Part shown: piece by piece, positions 1 to 11,643 of the stretch | Layout: the number at the start of each line of letters is the position of its first letter | Numbering within the stretch: the stretch's first letter is position 1 | Assembly: GCA_900542185.1 (NCBI GenBank) | Contig: UQMZ01000001.1 | Location: forward strand, 79,351 to 143,350 | Length of the DNA: 64,000 nucleotides | Direction: 5' to 3' | From: an uncultured Bacteroidales bacterium | GTDB taxonomy: Bacteria > Bacteroidota > Bacteroidia > Bacteroidales > Muribaculaceae | The notes under the pieces: generated by a model | Seen by the model: only the letters and a program-made list of their open reading frames with translations | Database searches by the model: none | Told to the model about the DNA's origin: nothing | Program-made: the position numbers and the translations under genes

Positions 1-671
1 ATGTCAAACCTGCGTGATGCGAAATACCTGTCGTTGATTAGCTTAAAGTCGGGAACGATAATACCGCATTTGCGGGCCGTTTCATTATACTGATGTTCCA
101 GTTTCCCAATATCCTTGGGATCGTATATATGTCTGAATTTTACAATCCAATGTCCCTCGGAGTCGGAAAACACAGCTTTGGGACGCGCGCCGCCGCTGTT
201 GCCGCTGTTATAGAGCAACAAGCCGGCATCGCTGTCCTGCTGTTCTTTAAGAACTTCAATGGCCATCTGCTGAAGCTGGTCGAAATCTGTTATTGATTCC
301 CCAGGTTCAAGAGTAAAGGCCGGATCGTAAGTGAGTGCGCCCATTCCGTTGTCTCCTACAATAGCGAGTCTGTCGAGCGAAGATAGATCCGAATCGTTGA
401 TTCCCTGACGCATCAGAATCTTATGCAGTAGGTATCGGCCATATCCATCGGGTAAACTGTCTTCGAAAATCCCGAAATTGCCGTTAAACGGCTGTAGATT
501 TGCTATGAAGACTTCCGGTTGTAACGGCAGCTCAAGAGGGGATATGCTGAATCCCTCGGCAAGCCATGAACTGTCGTATTCAAATACATTGAGACGATTG
601 TCGGGAGTGAGCGACAATGTGCCGACAGGCCGGCCACGAAACCGGACTTGAAGTTTTTCGGTATGATTCAT
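1..671 (-). CDS. hipA: HipA-family serine/threonine kinase toxin, N-terminal part (runs off the left edge)
   Basis: The reading frame is open from an ATG at 671 to the left edge, giving about 223 residues of a gene that continues outside the window. It shows the HipA N-terminal 'couple' domain, including DSLPDGYGR (around residues 68-76), a GDNGMGALTY block and SGNSGGARPK, which matches the glycine-rich ATP-loop region of HipA kinases. HipA toxins phosphorylate glutamyl-tRNA synthetase in E. coli; the target here is unknown. The catalytic core lies outside the window, so activity cannot be judged. The start ATG overlaps the stop of the upstream antitoxin gene in an ATGA, which implies one mRNA and coupled translation. 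Confidence 0.88.
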   Translation of the reverse strand, partial: MNHTEKLQVRFRGRPVGTLSLTPDNRLNVFEYDSSWLAEGFSISPLELPLQPEVFIANLQPFNGNFGIFEDSLPDGYGRYLLHKILMRQGINDSDLSSLDRLAIVGDNGMGALTYDPAFTLEPGESITDFDQLQQMAIEVLKEQQDSDAGLLLYNSGNSGGARPKAVFSDSEGHWIVKFRHIYDPKDIGKLEHQYNETARKCGIIVPDFKLINDRYFASRRFD

Positions 672-1021
672 TTTTTTATCGGATAAGCGCGTTTATCATC
701 TTTTTTGCGTCGGATCAGCTCAAGTTCCTGCATGGTGTTGAATTTTGCCACACCGAACAAATTCCTGATGTCGGATATATAGCCTAATGCCATGGCAAGC
801 TTTACGAGCGATTCAAAGCCAATAAGCCCTGTACGTTCAAAACGGGCCACTGTAGACAGGGGTACTCCTGCCGACTTCGCGATATGTTGCCGTGTGATAT
901 TCTTTTCTACACGTCGTCTGCGGAAATTCTCCGCCACTTCCTTTGCTATTTCCTCAGGATTGTCCAGCGTATAGTTGTCCAATAATGACAATATATCATT
1001 ACTAATGCCGTTTTGTACCAT
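668..1021 (-). CDS. hipB: HipB-like antitoxin, XRE-type HTH
   Basis: This 117-residue protein has a central helix-turn-helix of the XRE/Cro type (about residues 35-90), with RRRVEKNITRQHIAKSAG followed by VPLSTVARFERTG. Its place directly in front of hipA, sharing ATGA, makes it the cognate antitoxin. HipB proteins bind both HipA and the operon operator, so autorepression is expected. The N-terminal 30 residues and the basic tail (RRKKDDKRAYPIKK) flank the HTH. A Bacteroidetes-type promoter sits just upstream. Confidence 0.85.
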   Translation of the reverse strand: MVQNGISNDILSLLDNYTLDNPEEIAKEVAENFRRRRVEKNITRQHIAKSAGVPLSTVARFERTGLIGFESLVKLAMALGYISDIRNLFGVAKFNTMQELELIRRKKDDKRAYPIKK

Positions 1022-1042
1022 AATACAGTTAATATTTTAATA

Positions 1043-1074
1043 CAAATATAGGCTATTTTTCTGAAGTATGCAAA
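1043..1074 (-). promoter_or_regulatory. hipBA promoter
   Basis: On the minus strand a -33 TTTG (1074-1071) and a -7 TATATTTG (1050-1043) are separated by 20 bases, matching the Bacteroidetes TTTG / TAnnTTTG pattern. Transcription would start about 15 bases before the hipB ATG at 1021. Confidence 0.65.
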
Positions 1075-1245
1075 TCTTCTTTTATCTTTGTAATTCAATC
1101 ATTGAGTCCACTTAAATGTAATTTTATAACAGGATGTCAATCTATAAATGGTAAATCGTTGAACATCTAAGATGTAGTAAATTTTAAGGAGCGATGTCTG
1201 ATTCCTAATTATCAATTGAATGGACGAGACGGCCTGGTTTGAATA

Positions 1246-1275
1246 ACAACCGTGGTTTCGACAACCGTGGTTTCT
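1246..1275. repeat. 15-base tandem repeat, two copies
   Basis: The unit ACAACCGTGGTTTCG occurs twice in direct succession; the last base differs in copy 2. Each unit holds the small palindrome AACCGTGGTT. It lies in the 302-base gap between hipB and the Crp-type gene. Apart from this repeat and the hipBA promoter I see nothing else in that gap. No function can be assigned. Confidence 0.6.
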
Positions 1276-1323
1276 ATTTGCAAAGATACATCATTGTGAT
1301 GTCGGCGAGGTTGCGGATTATGG

Positions 1324-1887
1324 TCAGCGGTGCCGGCGCAGGCGAGTCAGGTGACGGACGGTAATGTTGAGGTAGGAGGCGATGTCTTTCAGACGGAACA
1401 TCGCATCCAGGTTGGGGTGCTCTGCCAACAGTTCTTCATATCGCTGAACCGGCGACTTGCTCTGCAGATTATTATACAATGTGTAGATATCCGGGAAAAG
1501 CGTATCACCCTTAACCATTATCAGGTCGCGAAGCATCGGATCGCTGTCCAACATGCTACCTAAATCCTCTGTCGGGAGACATGATATCACGCATGGGGTT
1601 ACCGCTATCATCGACGTTTTCGATTTCAGACCCATAAGCGCGAAGGGAAAATCGGCGACCAATTGCCCCTTGAACGCCAAGTTTATAACATGTTCCGACC
1701 CATCTTCACCGTATGCCACCTGTTTAAGTGAACCTGATTCGATATATCCGAAATATTGTGCCACTGTACCTGCTGAAAAGAACTCGGACCCTCGTTTGTA
1801 TTGCCGTAGCATTCCATCGTATTGGCACATCTGCTGAAGTAACCAGCCCGCGGATGTGTCGGGATGTATGTCATGACGGTTTACCAT
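1324..1887 (-). CDS. Crp/Fnr-family transcriptional regulator
   Basis: The protein has 187 residues, slightly shorter than E. coli Crp (210). An N-terminal cyclic-nucleotide-binding-like beta-roll spans roughly residues 20-120 (FSAGTVAQYFGYIESGSLKQ, then GSEHVINLAFKGQLVADFP). The C-terminus holds a winged HTH, with MFRLKDIASYLNITVRHLTRLRR as the recognition region. There are no clustered cysteines, so an Fnr-type iron-sulfur sensor is unlikely. The ligand is unknown; many Bacteroidetes homologues respond to nothing yet identified. The gene stands alone, with long non-coding stretches on both sides. The product ends right after the recognition helix, so the second half of the wing is short. 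Confidence 0.85.
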   Translation of the reverse strand: MVNRHDIHPDTSAGWLLQQMCQYDGMLRQYKRGSEFFSAGTVAQYFGYIESGSLKQVAYGEDGSEHVINLAFKGQLVADFPFALMGLKSKTSMIAVTPCVISCLPTEDLGSMLDSDPMLRDLIMVKGDTLFPDIYTLYNNLQSKSPVQRYEELLAEHPNLDAMFRLKDIASYLNITVRHLTRLRRHR

Positions 1888-2016
1888 AATTATATGATAC
1901 GGTGAACAGGGCAGGTCGGTAAGACCGTGGCAGGGTCTGTCCGGATATTATGTTCAGGCACCGAATTCCCTGCGATGCATTAACGTTATGACATGAAAAG
2001 CGCGGGAATCTTATCT

Positions 2017-2073
2017 GTTGCTCGTCCCGCTGTGTAAGGCTCTGGCATCGCCCATTCCCATAAGACGAGCAAC
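2017..2073. repeat. Inverted repeat, 10-base perfect arms
   Basis: The arms GTTGCTCGTC (2017-2026) and GACGAGCAAC (2064-2073) are exact reverse complements across a 37-base loop. There is no T-tract on either side, so it is not an obvious intrinsic terminator. It could be RNA structure in the long leader of the Crp-type gene. Confidence 0.5.
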
Positions 2074-2091
2074 GCAGAAGCCCACGCATAT

Positions 2092-2125
2092 ATGAATATG
2101 TATACGTCCGTATACACGCATTCAT
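2092..2125. repeat. Nested palindrome upstream of the Crp-type gene
   Basis: TGTATACG and CGTATACA (2099-2106 and 2109-2116) are perfect arms around a 2-base centre. They are flanked by ATGAAT and ATTCAT, which extend the symmetry imperfectly. The size suits a dimeric regulator site. The Crp-type protein encoded about 210 bases downstream is one candidate binder, but the sequence is not the classic TGTGA-N6-TCACA. Confidence 0.4.
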
Positions 2126-2369
2126 ACCATAGGCATCTATCGTTGCTAATCTTGACGGGAACGTAAAACTGCCAGATTCTACACAGCCAAGAAATAGCGC
2201 AAATAAACGCTTTTATGAAAAATTCTATTGGAGAAGACCATTGGCCTTCAATATAGAAAAGTATTTCCCAACCCTCAGCCCCTTGGGCTTCCGAGTCAAG
2301 TATAGCAAAATTACAAAAATATTTTTAAGGTACAAAATAAGGTTATGTCTAATTCATAAATAATCCATA

Positions 2370-2399
2370 AAAACTAATTTGCACCAACAGATCAGTTTT
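2370..2399. promoter_or_regulatory. Palindromic site A, upstream of the DUF1349 gene
   Basis: The arms AAAACTAATTTG and CAGATCAGTTTT pair in 10 of 12 positions around a 6-base centre. The same two half-sites, with a 5-base centre, recur at 4040-4068 upstream of the convergent LuxR-type gene. Site A is centred roughly 85 bases before the predicted transcription start of the DUF1349 gene, which would suit an activator. That the LuxR-type protein is the binder is inference from the shared site. Confidence 0.5.
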
Positions 2400-2431
2400 T
2401 GTAATATCTTAGATTTTGGTTAAAATTGACT

Positions 2432-2463
2432 ATTGCGATCTGAGAGGATGATGTGTAATTTTG
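2432..2463 (+). promoter_or_regulatory. Promoter of the DUF1349 lipoprotein gene
   Basis: A -7 box TAATTTTG (2456-2463) has ATTG (2432-2435) 20 bases before it as an imperfect -33 element. The predicted start leaves a leader of about 28 bases before the ATG at 2498. Confidence 0.6.
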
Positions 2464-2497
2464 CAGCATCAAACATCAATAATAAGAAAAAGGTATT

Positions 2498-3223
2498 ATG
2501 AAATTAAAAAATGTAGTGGCAACCACTTTGGCCATGCTGATTCTTGTGGCTTGTGCTTCTAAAACAGAGGAGGTGAAAGACAGCGCTTATGCGCCTTCCT
2601 TCGAAATCAAGGATTGTGATGTGATGCTGGGAGGCATACATTTTACCAAAATGATAAACAATGCCGTGAACCAAGTGAGCCAGTCAGACTCTGTGATACG
2701 CTTCGTAGCACCGGAAGGCACAGATATCTTCATAGATCCCAATGGAAAACTAACCAAATCGACTGCACAGATCCTGCTGACGGAGATTGATAACTCCAGG
2801 CCATTCACATTCAAAGGCCGCCTGAAACCGGGATTCACGAAAGAAGGACTATACAATGCCGCCAACCTTATGGTTGTCGCCAACGACACGCTATGGCAGA
2901 AAATATGCTTCGAACAGGACGAGCGCGGGAAGCACCGTGTCGTAACGGTAAGGACTGTAGGTGCGTCTGACGACAATAATCATGAAGTTATCGAGCAAGA
3001 TAATATTTATTATAAAATCTCATCCGATACCCATACAATAGCCAGTTATTATTCTCTTGACGGTAATGAATGGCAGATGGTTAGACTGTACAGGAACGAC
3101 TATCCGCAGAAACTGTATCTCGGTATATGCTCGCAGGCTCCGGTTAAAGGAGAATGTGTAAGTGAGTTCAGTGATCTTTCGCTGACAACAGACAATGTCG
3201 GAGATTTCCGGTTAGGGAATTAA
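2498..3223 (+). CDS. DUF1349-family lipoprotein
   Basis: This is a 241-residue protein with a lipoprotein signal ending in the lipobox LVAC (Cys19), so it should be membrane-anchored. Residues about 70-230 look like the DUF1349 / concanavalin-like jelly-roll family, seen in the runs GFTKEGLYNAANLMVVAND, WQKICFE, HEVIEQDNIYYKI and YLGICSQAP. Family members are poorly characterised and often sit near carbohydrate genes; no reaction should be assumed. The 3' end overlaps the convergent LuxR-type gene by 12 bases, and the two genes carry a common palindrome upstream, which suggests a linked circuit. Confidence 0.75.
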   Translation: MKLKNVVATTLAMLILVACASKTEEVKDSAYAPSFEIKDCDVMLGGIHFTKMINNAVNQVSQSDSVIRFVAPEGTDIFIDPNGKLTKSTAQILLTEIDNSRPFTFKGRLKPGFTKEGLYNAANLMVVANDTLWQKICFEQDERGKHRVVTVRTVGASDDNNHEVIEQDNIYYKISSDTHTIASYYSLDGNEWQMVRLYRNDYPQKLYLGICSQAPVKGECVSEFSDLSLTTDNVGDFRLGN

Positions 3224-3967
3224 TCCCATGGCTCGGGCAACCTTGCATGCTTCAATGGCATTGCCTACCTTAAGTTTCGTCAGTATGTTCTGACGGTGCC
3301 TGTGAACGGTATTGACGCTGATAAATAGCTGATCGGCTATTTCCTTGCTCTGCAGGCCGTTGTCTATAAGTCTGAGCACGGATATTTCACGAGAAGAAAG
3401 AAATTTGGTATAATTGTTGGTCGTCAGTACGCCACTCTCTCCGGTGAGCGTATTGACGATTTTTGGTGTGTCCTGACTGTTATTCTTTATGGTATACACA
3501 CACATATTCAGCCAATAACTGCCGTCTTTAGTTCCAGCCAGGGAAAACATGCGGTGTTGTATGCGACGCCATTTCCCGGCAATGTCCTGTAAACGTATGG
3601 TATCATGCAAAACATAATTTCTTCTTTCTTCCGGGGTGTATTTCTGAGTCATGTGTAAGTATGCAAGCTCATGGGCATGTCTGTAAATCAAATCGTCAGG
3701 ATCCGTACGATTGAAAATGAAATCTTCATAGAGTGACGGTATTGTGGCGCGACGTTCCGATGCCGGCAATCCAATAATATCTGCCAGGCCGCCAAAACAA
3801 CAATAACTACAGTTTCTTATCGAATCGCCCATCGATACGATGGCATTTTCTGCCAATGCATACGCCTCGGCTATATGCAATGCTTCTTCCAGTTTGCTTG
3901 TATCCGCCTTTTCGGTAAAAGGTTGTGACAGGTATAGCTTATTTATCGGTTCAAAATATTTGTCCAT
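3212..3967 (-). CDS. LuxR-type HTH transcriptional regulator
   Basis: From the ATG at 3967 the product has 251 residues; an in-frame TTG two codons upstream is less likely. The C-terminal 65 residues are a typical GerE/LuxR HTH (LSSREISVLRLIDNGLQSKE, then NTVHRHRQNILTKL). The N-terminal 170 residues have no receiver-type phospho-acceptor motif and look like a PAS-like sensor with a cysteine cluster (NCSYCCFGG), although I cannot name a ligand. The gene is convergent with the DUF1349 lipoprotein gene. Palindromic site B overlaps the expected -33 region of its promoter, so autoregulation is plausible. Confidence 0.75.
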   Translation of the reverse strand: MDKYFEPINKLYLSQPFTEKADTSKLEEALHIAEAYALAENAIVSMGDSIRNCSYCCFGGLADIIGLPASERRATIPSLYEDFIFNRTDPDDLIYRHAHELAYLHMTQKYTPEERRNYVLHDTIRLQDIAGKWRRIQHRMFSLAGTKDGSYWLNMCVYTIKNNSQDTPKIVNTLTGESGVLTTNNYTKFLSSREISVLRLIDNGLQSKEIADQLFISVNTVHRHRQNILTKLKVGNAIEACKVARAMGLIP

Positions 3968-4015
3968 ATACAATTGTAAAAGTCCTTGTCGTGTGGTATC
4001 CTCTTATTGGGATGA

Positions 4016-4023
4016 CAAATATA
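4016..4023 (-). promoter_or_regulatory. -7 box of the LuxR-type gene
   Basis: On the minus strand TATATTTG lies about 49 bases before the ATG at 3967. The position 20 bases further upstream reads TTAG rather than TTTG and falls inside palindromic site B. The weak -33 element and the overlap fit control by a factor bound to site B. Confidence 0.5.
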
Positions 4024-4031
4024 ATACATTA

Positions 4032-4076
4032 AAGCCGTTAAAACTAATTTGCGTTACAAATCAGTTTTAACGGCTT
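4032..4076. promoter_or_regulatory. Palindromic site B, long inverted repeat with operator-like core
   Basis: Two 20-base arms (4032-4051 and 4057-4076) match in 19 positions around a 5-base centre. The inner 29 bases repeat site A at 2370-2399. The single mismatch becomes a G-U pair in a minus-strand transcript, so the same DNA would form a fully paired 20-base-pair RNA hairpin downstream of PUL 1. It could therefore be a terminator or mRNA end for the PUL, an operator for the LuxR-type gene, or both. A clear T-run is missing; the following bases are only AT-rich. Confidence 0.6.
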
Positions 4077-4182
4077 CTGTCAGGAATCGATGGAAATGAT
4101 TACCGGACTATAATCTCGCGAGAAGAGAGCAACTCCCGGTATTTTACAGGTCAAGCACCCAGTTGATAGACTTCTGGTCGGC

Positions 4183-5088
4183 TTATTTTACAAGCACTTT
4201 CTTGTGGTTTATGATGTAGATGCCACCGGGGAGGCCATCAGTTGCATTCACGATATCAACGTTATTGCGAATCATACGACCTGAAATGTCATACACATTA
4301 GTTTTGCGGGAATTGTCTATGATATATAAGGCTGCGCCTGTCATAGCGTCTGGATAGTAGACCTTTACTACAGGTACAGGGGTGTGAATCAAGAATTCCT
4401 TGTTTTCATTAATGGCAGAAATGGCAGCATTGGTTAGAGTGAATGTGCGCACATTGCCATCGCCTTCAGACGCGAGTTCAAGATTCGTCCAGTCGCCCTT
4501 GCAGATATTTACCCATTCGGGAGCTGTTTCGAATTCAACTGCGATTTTCGTTTTGTCTTCAGGAATCTGCGTATAGACATTTACATTAGGGGTGCGCGTT
4601 CCATAGGCGATTATTCCCTGCGGATTGAATGTCTCGGAACTTTTTGTCACCTTTACCACGGTCGCGCCTCCGCCACCTTGAACATATATGCCTTCGGCGC
4701 AGTTGGCAATCATTTCGTCGGTGACTCCTACCGATACCTCTCCATCGGCTATTTCCGGGGCGTTGATGTTAGTCGTGCCCAAAAGAACGCTCCAATCGCT
4801 GTTTTTGATGAGGCAATTACCGTTATTAGGGTCGCCACCGGTGAAATGGAACACGAGAATGTCGCCGGCTTTCACTTTGCTTTTGTCGATGCCGACTCCG
4901 AGTCCCTGCCAGTTGTCGAGTTTGAAATCTCCTTGCCAAAGCACGTCGGCATCATTCTCATTTTCCGGACTCTCACGGTCGAAGACTGTTACGGACTCCT
5001 GACTTTCTGATGTCAGGGACACTGTAGCGGCGTTGATGGCCATAAGCGGCGCAGCAACTGCCGCGATTAGTAATAATTGTTTGATCAT
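4183..5088 (-). CDS. Secreted protein with T9SS-like C-terminal domain, last gene of PUL 1
   Basis: This is a 301-residue protein with an N-terminal signal peptide (cleavage expected after residues 18-20, near AINAA). The last 45 residues (NVYDISGRMIRNN, then GLPGGIYIINHKKVLVK) resemble the beta-sandwich sorting domain of type IX secretion cargo, which is also found in Bacteroidales without proven T9SS. The middle part is beta-rich with several Trp and Gly motifs and matches no enzyme family I recognise; a glycan-binding role is a guess from context. It follows the GH2 gene by 62 bases on the same strand with no promoter between, so it is probably co-transcribed. Confidence 0.65.
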   Translation of the reverse strand: MIKQLLLIAAVAAPLMAINAATVSLTSESQESVTVFDRESPENENDADVLWQGDFKLDNWQGLGVGIDKSKVKAGDILVFHFTGGDPNNGNCLIKNSDWSVLLGTTNINAPEIADGEVSVGVTDEMIANCAEGIYVQGGGGATVVKVTKSSETFNPQGIIAYGTRTPNVNVYTQIPEDKTKIAVEFETAPEWVNICKGDWTNLELASEGDGNVRTFTLTNAAISAINENKEFLIHTPVPVVKVYYPDAMTGAALYIIDNSRKTNVYDISGRMIRNNVDIVNATDGLPGGIYIINHKKVLVK

Positions 5089-5150
5089 AACTTTAAATTT
5101 GTTTAAGGTTACTGTTAGATATTATGTAGATGCTGTAAAACTATGCTTAA

Positions 5151-10204
<5,054 letters not shown>

Positions 10205-10219
10205 TGTCTTAGTTGCAGG

Positions 10220-11602
10220 TTATTTCAAATCTGGCACTTCATCACGTGTTATTATCATCTCTGAATTATACTGAGAGATGTAAAATTCAAGGGTATTGTC
10301 ACCGGAGTCGGGGTCAGAGCCACCTACCCAGGGGGTTATCCAGCTCCATATATCACCATTGGCTTGCATGTCTTCAATAGAAGGGATCGATCCGCATTCC
10401 GTGATGGCGCATATCTTATGACTTGTGACGGAACGCAGCAAATCCATTTTCTCCGGGACAGACTGATGATCCTTGACGCCTATGTCTACGCCCAGAACAT
10501 CTACGTACGTGTCGCCGGGATACCATTCCGGTTCTTCACCTGTCCATACCCATATAAGATTCCTGAGCCCTTTCTGAGTGAAATATTCAAACATGAATTT
10601 CCATAAATCCTTGTATGTGTCGGGTCCTTCCTTACCCCACCAGAACCATCTGCCGGCGGCTTCGTGCAGGGGCCTCCACAACACCGGAACATTCTTTGAC
10701 TGTAGGTCAAGAAGATAACCTGAAATCACATCAAGGTCCCTGATCAGGATGTCATGTTCCCAAGTGCCTTCCAGCAACGCACGCGAGGGGCTGAAAGAAT
10801 TGTTTTCCGAATAGAAGGCACAGTCATCGAAACTGTCTTTGACCGACTCGTTTTTCGGAACTGACCAGTGCCAGTCGAACAGAACGATTCCACCGTCGTT
10901 CCACCATTTTTGCGGTACAGACATATCCGTATAGTTCTCGGCCCAGTCGGTGGGATTTAAAGGCGCGCTGTGAACATGATGCATGAAGTCGAAATAGTTA
11001 ATGACAGGATATTTACCGGTCTTGTCGTGCAGATATTCGGCATTCCGGATGTCAAGAGTGCCGTAAGACACCACACCGGAGATCACCTTCTTTCCGTAGT
11101 TGTCGCGCAGGAAATCATACACGTTCACAGTCTGTGGGGTGGCATCGGCCATTACGGGAGACTCGGCGACGTCATATTCGGTCCCTGCCGCACTCTGTGT
11201 CACCGTTAAGTCTCGGGTCAGTCCTCCTGCTTCGACTGTCAGGACAGTGCTGCGTTCCTCATCAGCATCATTGGAGCTCACCTCGACACGGAAAAATGAT
11301 TCCCTGTTAATAGCGTCATCAGCACTGAAATTCCAGCCATTGCCGCTATGAGGCGACACTTTTATCCATGCTGTGTCGGAATCCGTAACGCCTATGTGCC
11401 AGGGGATGTCGGTCTCGACACCGAAAATCCGGGCTGAGGCACGAGAACCGAATCTGACATAATCTATGGGGGTCCCCTCGGCTGTAACAGTCAGGCCTGA
11501 CGCCCGGTCAGCCCTTGCATCGGAGCACGATGTCGCCGAGATGTTGACTAAGCAGATAGCCATGCATGTGCAAATCCGATTTATTGTTTTGGTTCTGATC
11601 AT
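10220..11602 (-). CDS. GH26 endo-glycanase lipoprotein with BACON domain
   Basis: This 460-residue protein has a lipoprotein signal (lipobox ATSC, Cys26), suggesting an outer-membrane anchor. A BACON domain spans about residues 45-138 (WIKVSPHSGNGWNF, then LTVTQSA). The GH26 barrel runs from about 150 to the end, with acid/base Glu314 in RPLHEAAGRWFWW and nucleophile Glu402 in ITECGSIP. GH26 members are mostly beta-1,4-mannanases; some act on beta-1,3-xylan or mixed-linkage glucan. It is probably the surface enzyme that makes the first cuts for PUL 1. The spacing to GH59 is 15 bases. Confidence 0.85.
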   Translation of the reverse strand: MIRTKTINRICTCMAICLVNISATSCSDARADRASGLTVTAEGTPIDYVRFGSRASARIFGVETDIPWHIGVTDSDTAWIKVSPHSGNGWNFSADDAINRESFFRVEVSSNDADEERSTVLTVEAGGLTRDLTVTQSAAGTEYDVAESPVMADATPQTVNVYDFLRDNYGKKVISGVVSYGTLDIRNAEYLHDKTGKYPVINYFDFMHHVHSAPLNPTDWAENYTDMSVPQKWWNDGGIVLFDWHWSVPKNESVKDSFDDCAFYSENNSFSPSRALLEGTWEHDILIRDLDVISGYLLDLQSKNVPVLWRPLHEAAGRWFWWGKEGPDTYKDLWKFMFEYFTQKGLRNLIWVWTGEEPEWYPGDTYVDVLGVDIGVKDHQSVPEKMDLLRSVTSHKICAITECGSIPSIEDMQANGDIWSWITPWVGGSDPDSGDNTLEFYISQYNSEMIITRDEVPDLK

Positions 11603-11643
11603 GATTATAATATTTATCTCAGATGAACTTTACAGATTCAGTC

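Larger units (their letters stand above)
1888..2369. other. Non-coding gap upstream of the Crp-type regulator
   Basis: About 480 bases without a believable gene. Small open frames on the minus strand here have no family-like composition. The stretch contains two long inverted repeats (annotated separately). No tRNA, insertion-sequence end or clear -33/-7 promoter for the Crp-type gene was found. Confidence 0.5.

Noticed and set aside
1871..2125. 84-codon minus-strand frame upstream of the Crp-type gene
   Set aside because: The composition is not protein-like, it runs through the nested palindrome, and it has no promoter or recognisable motif.
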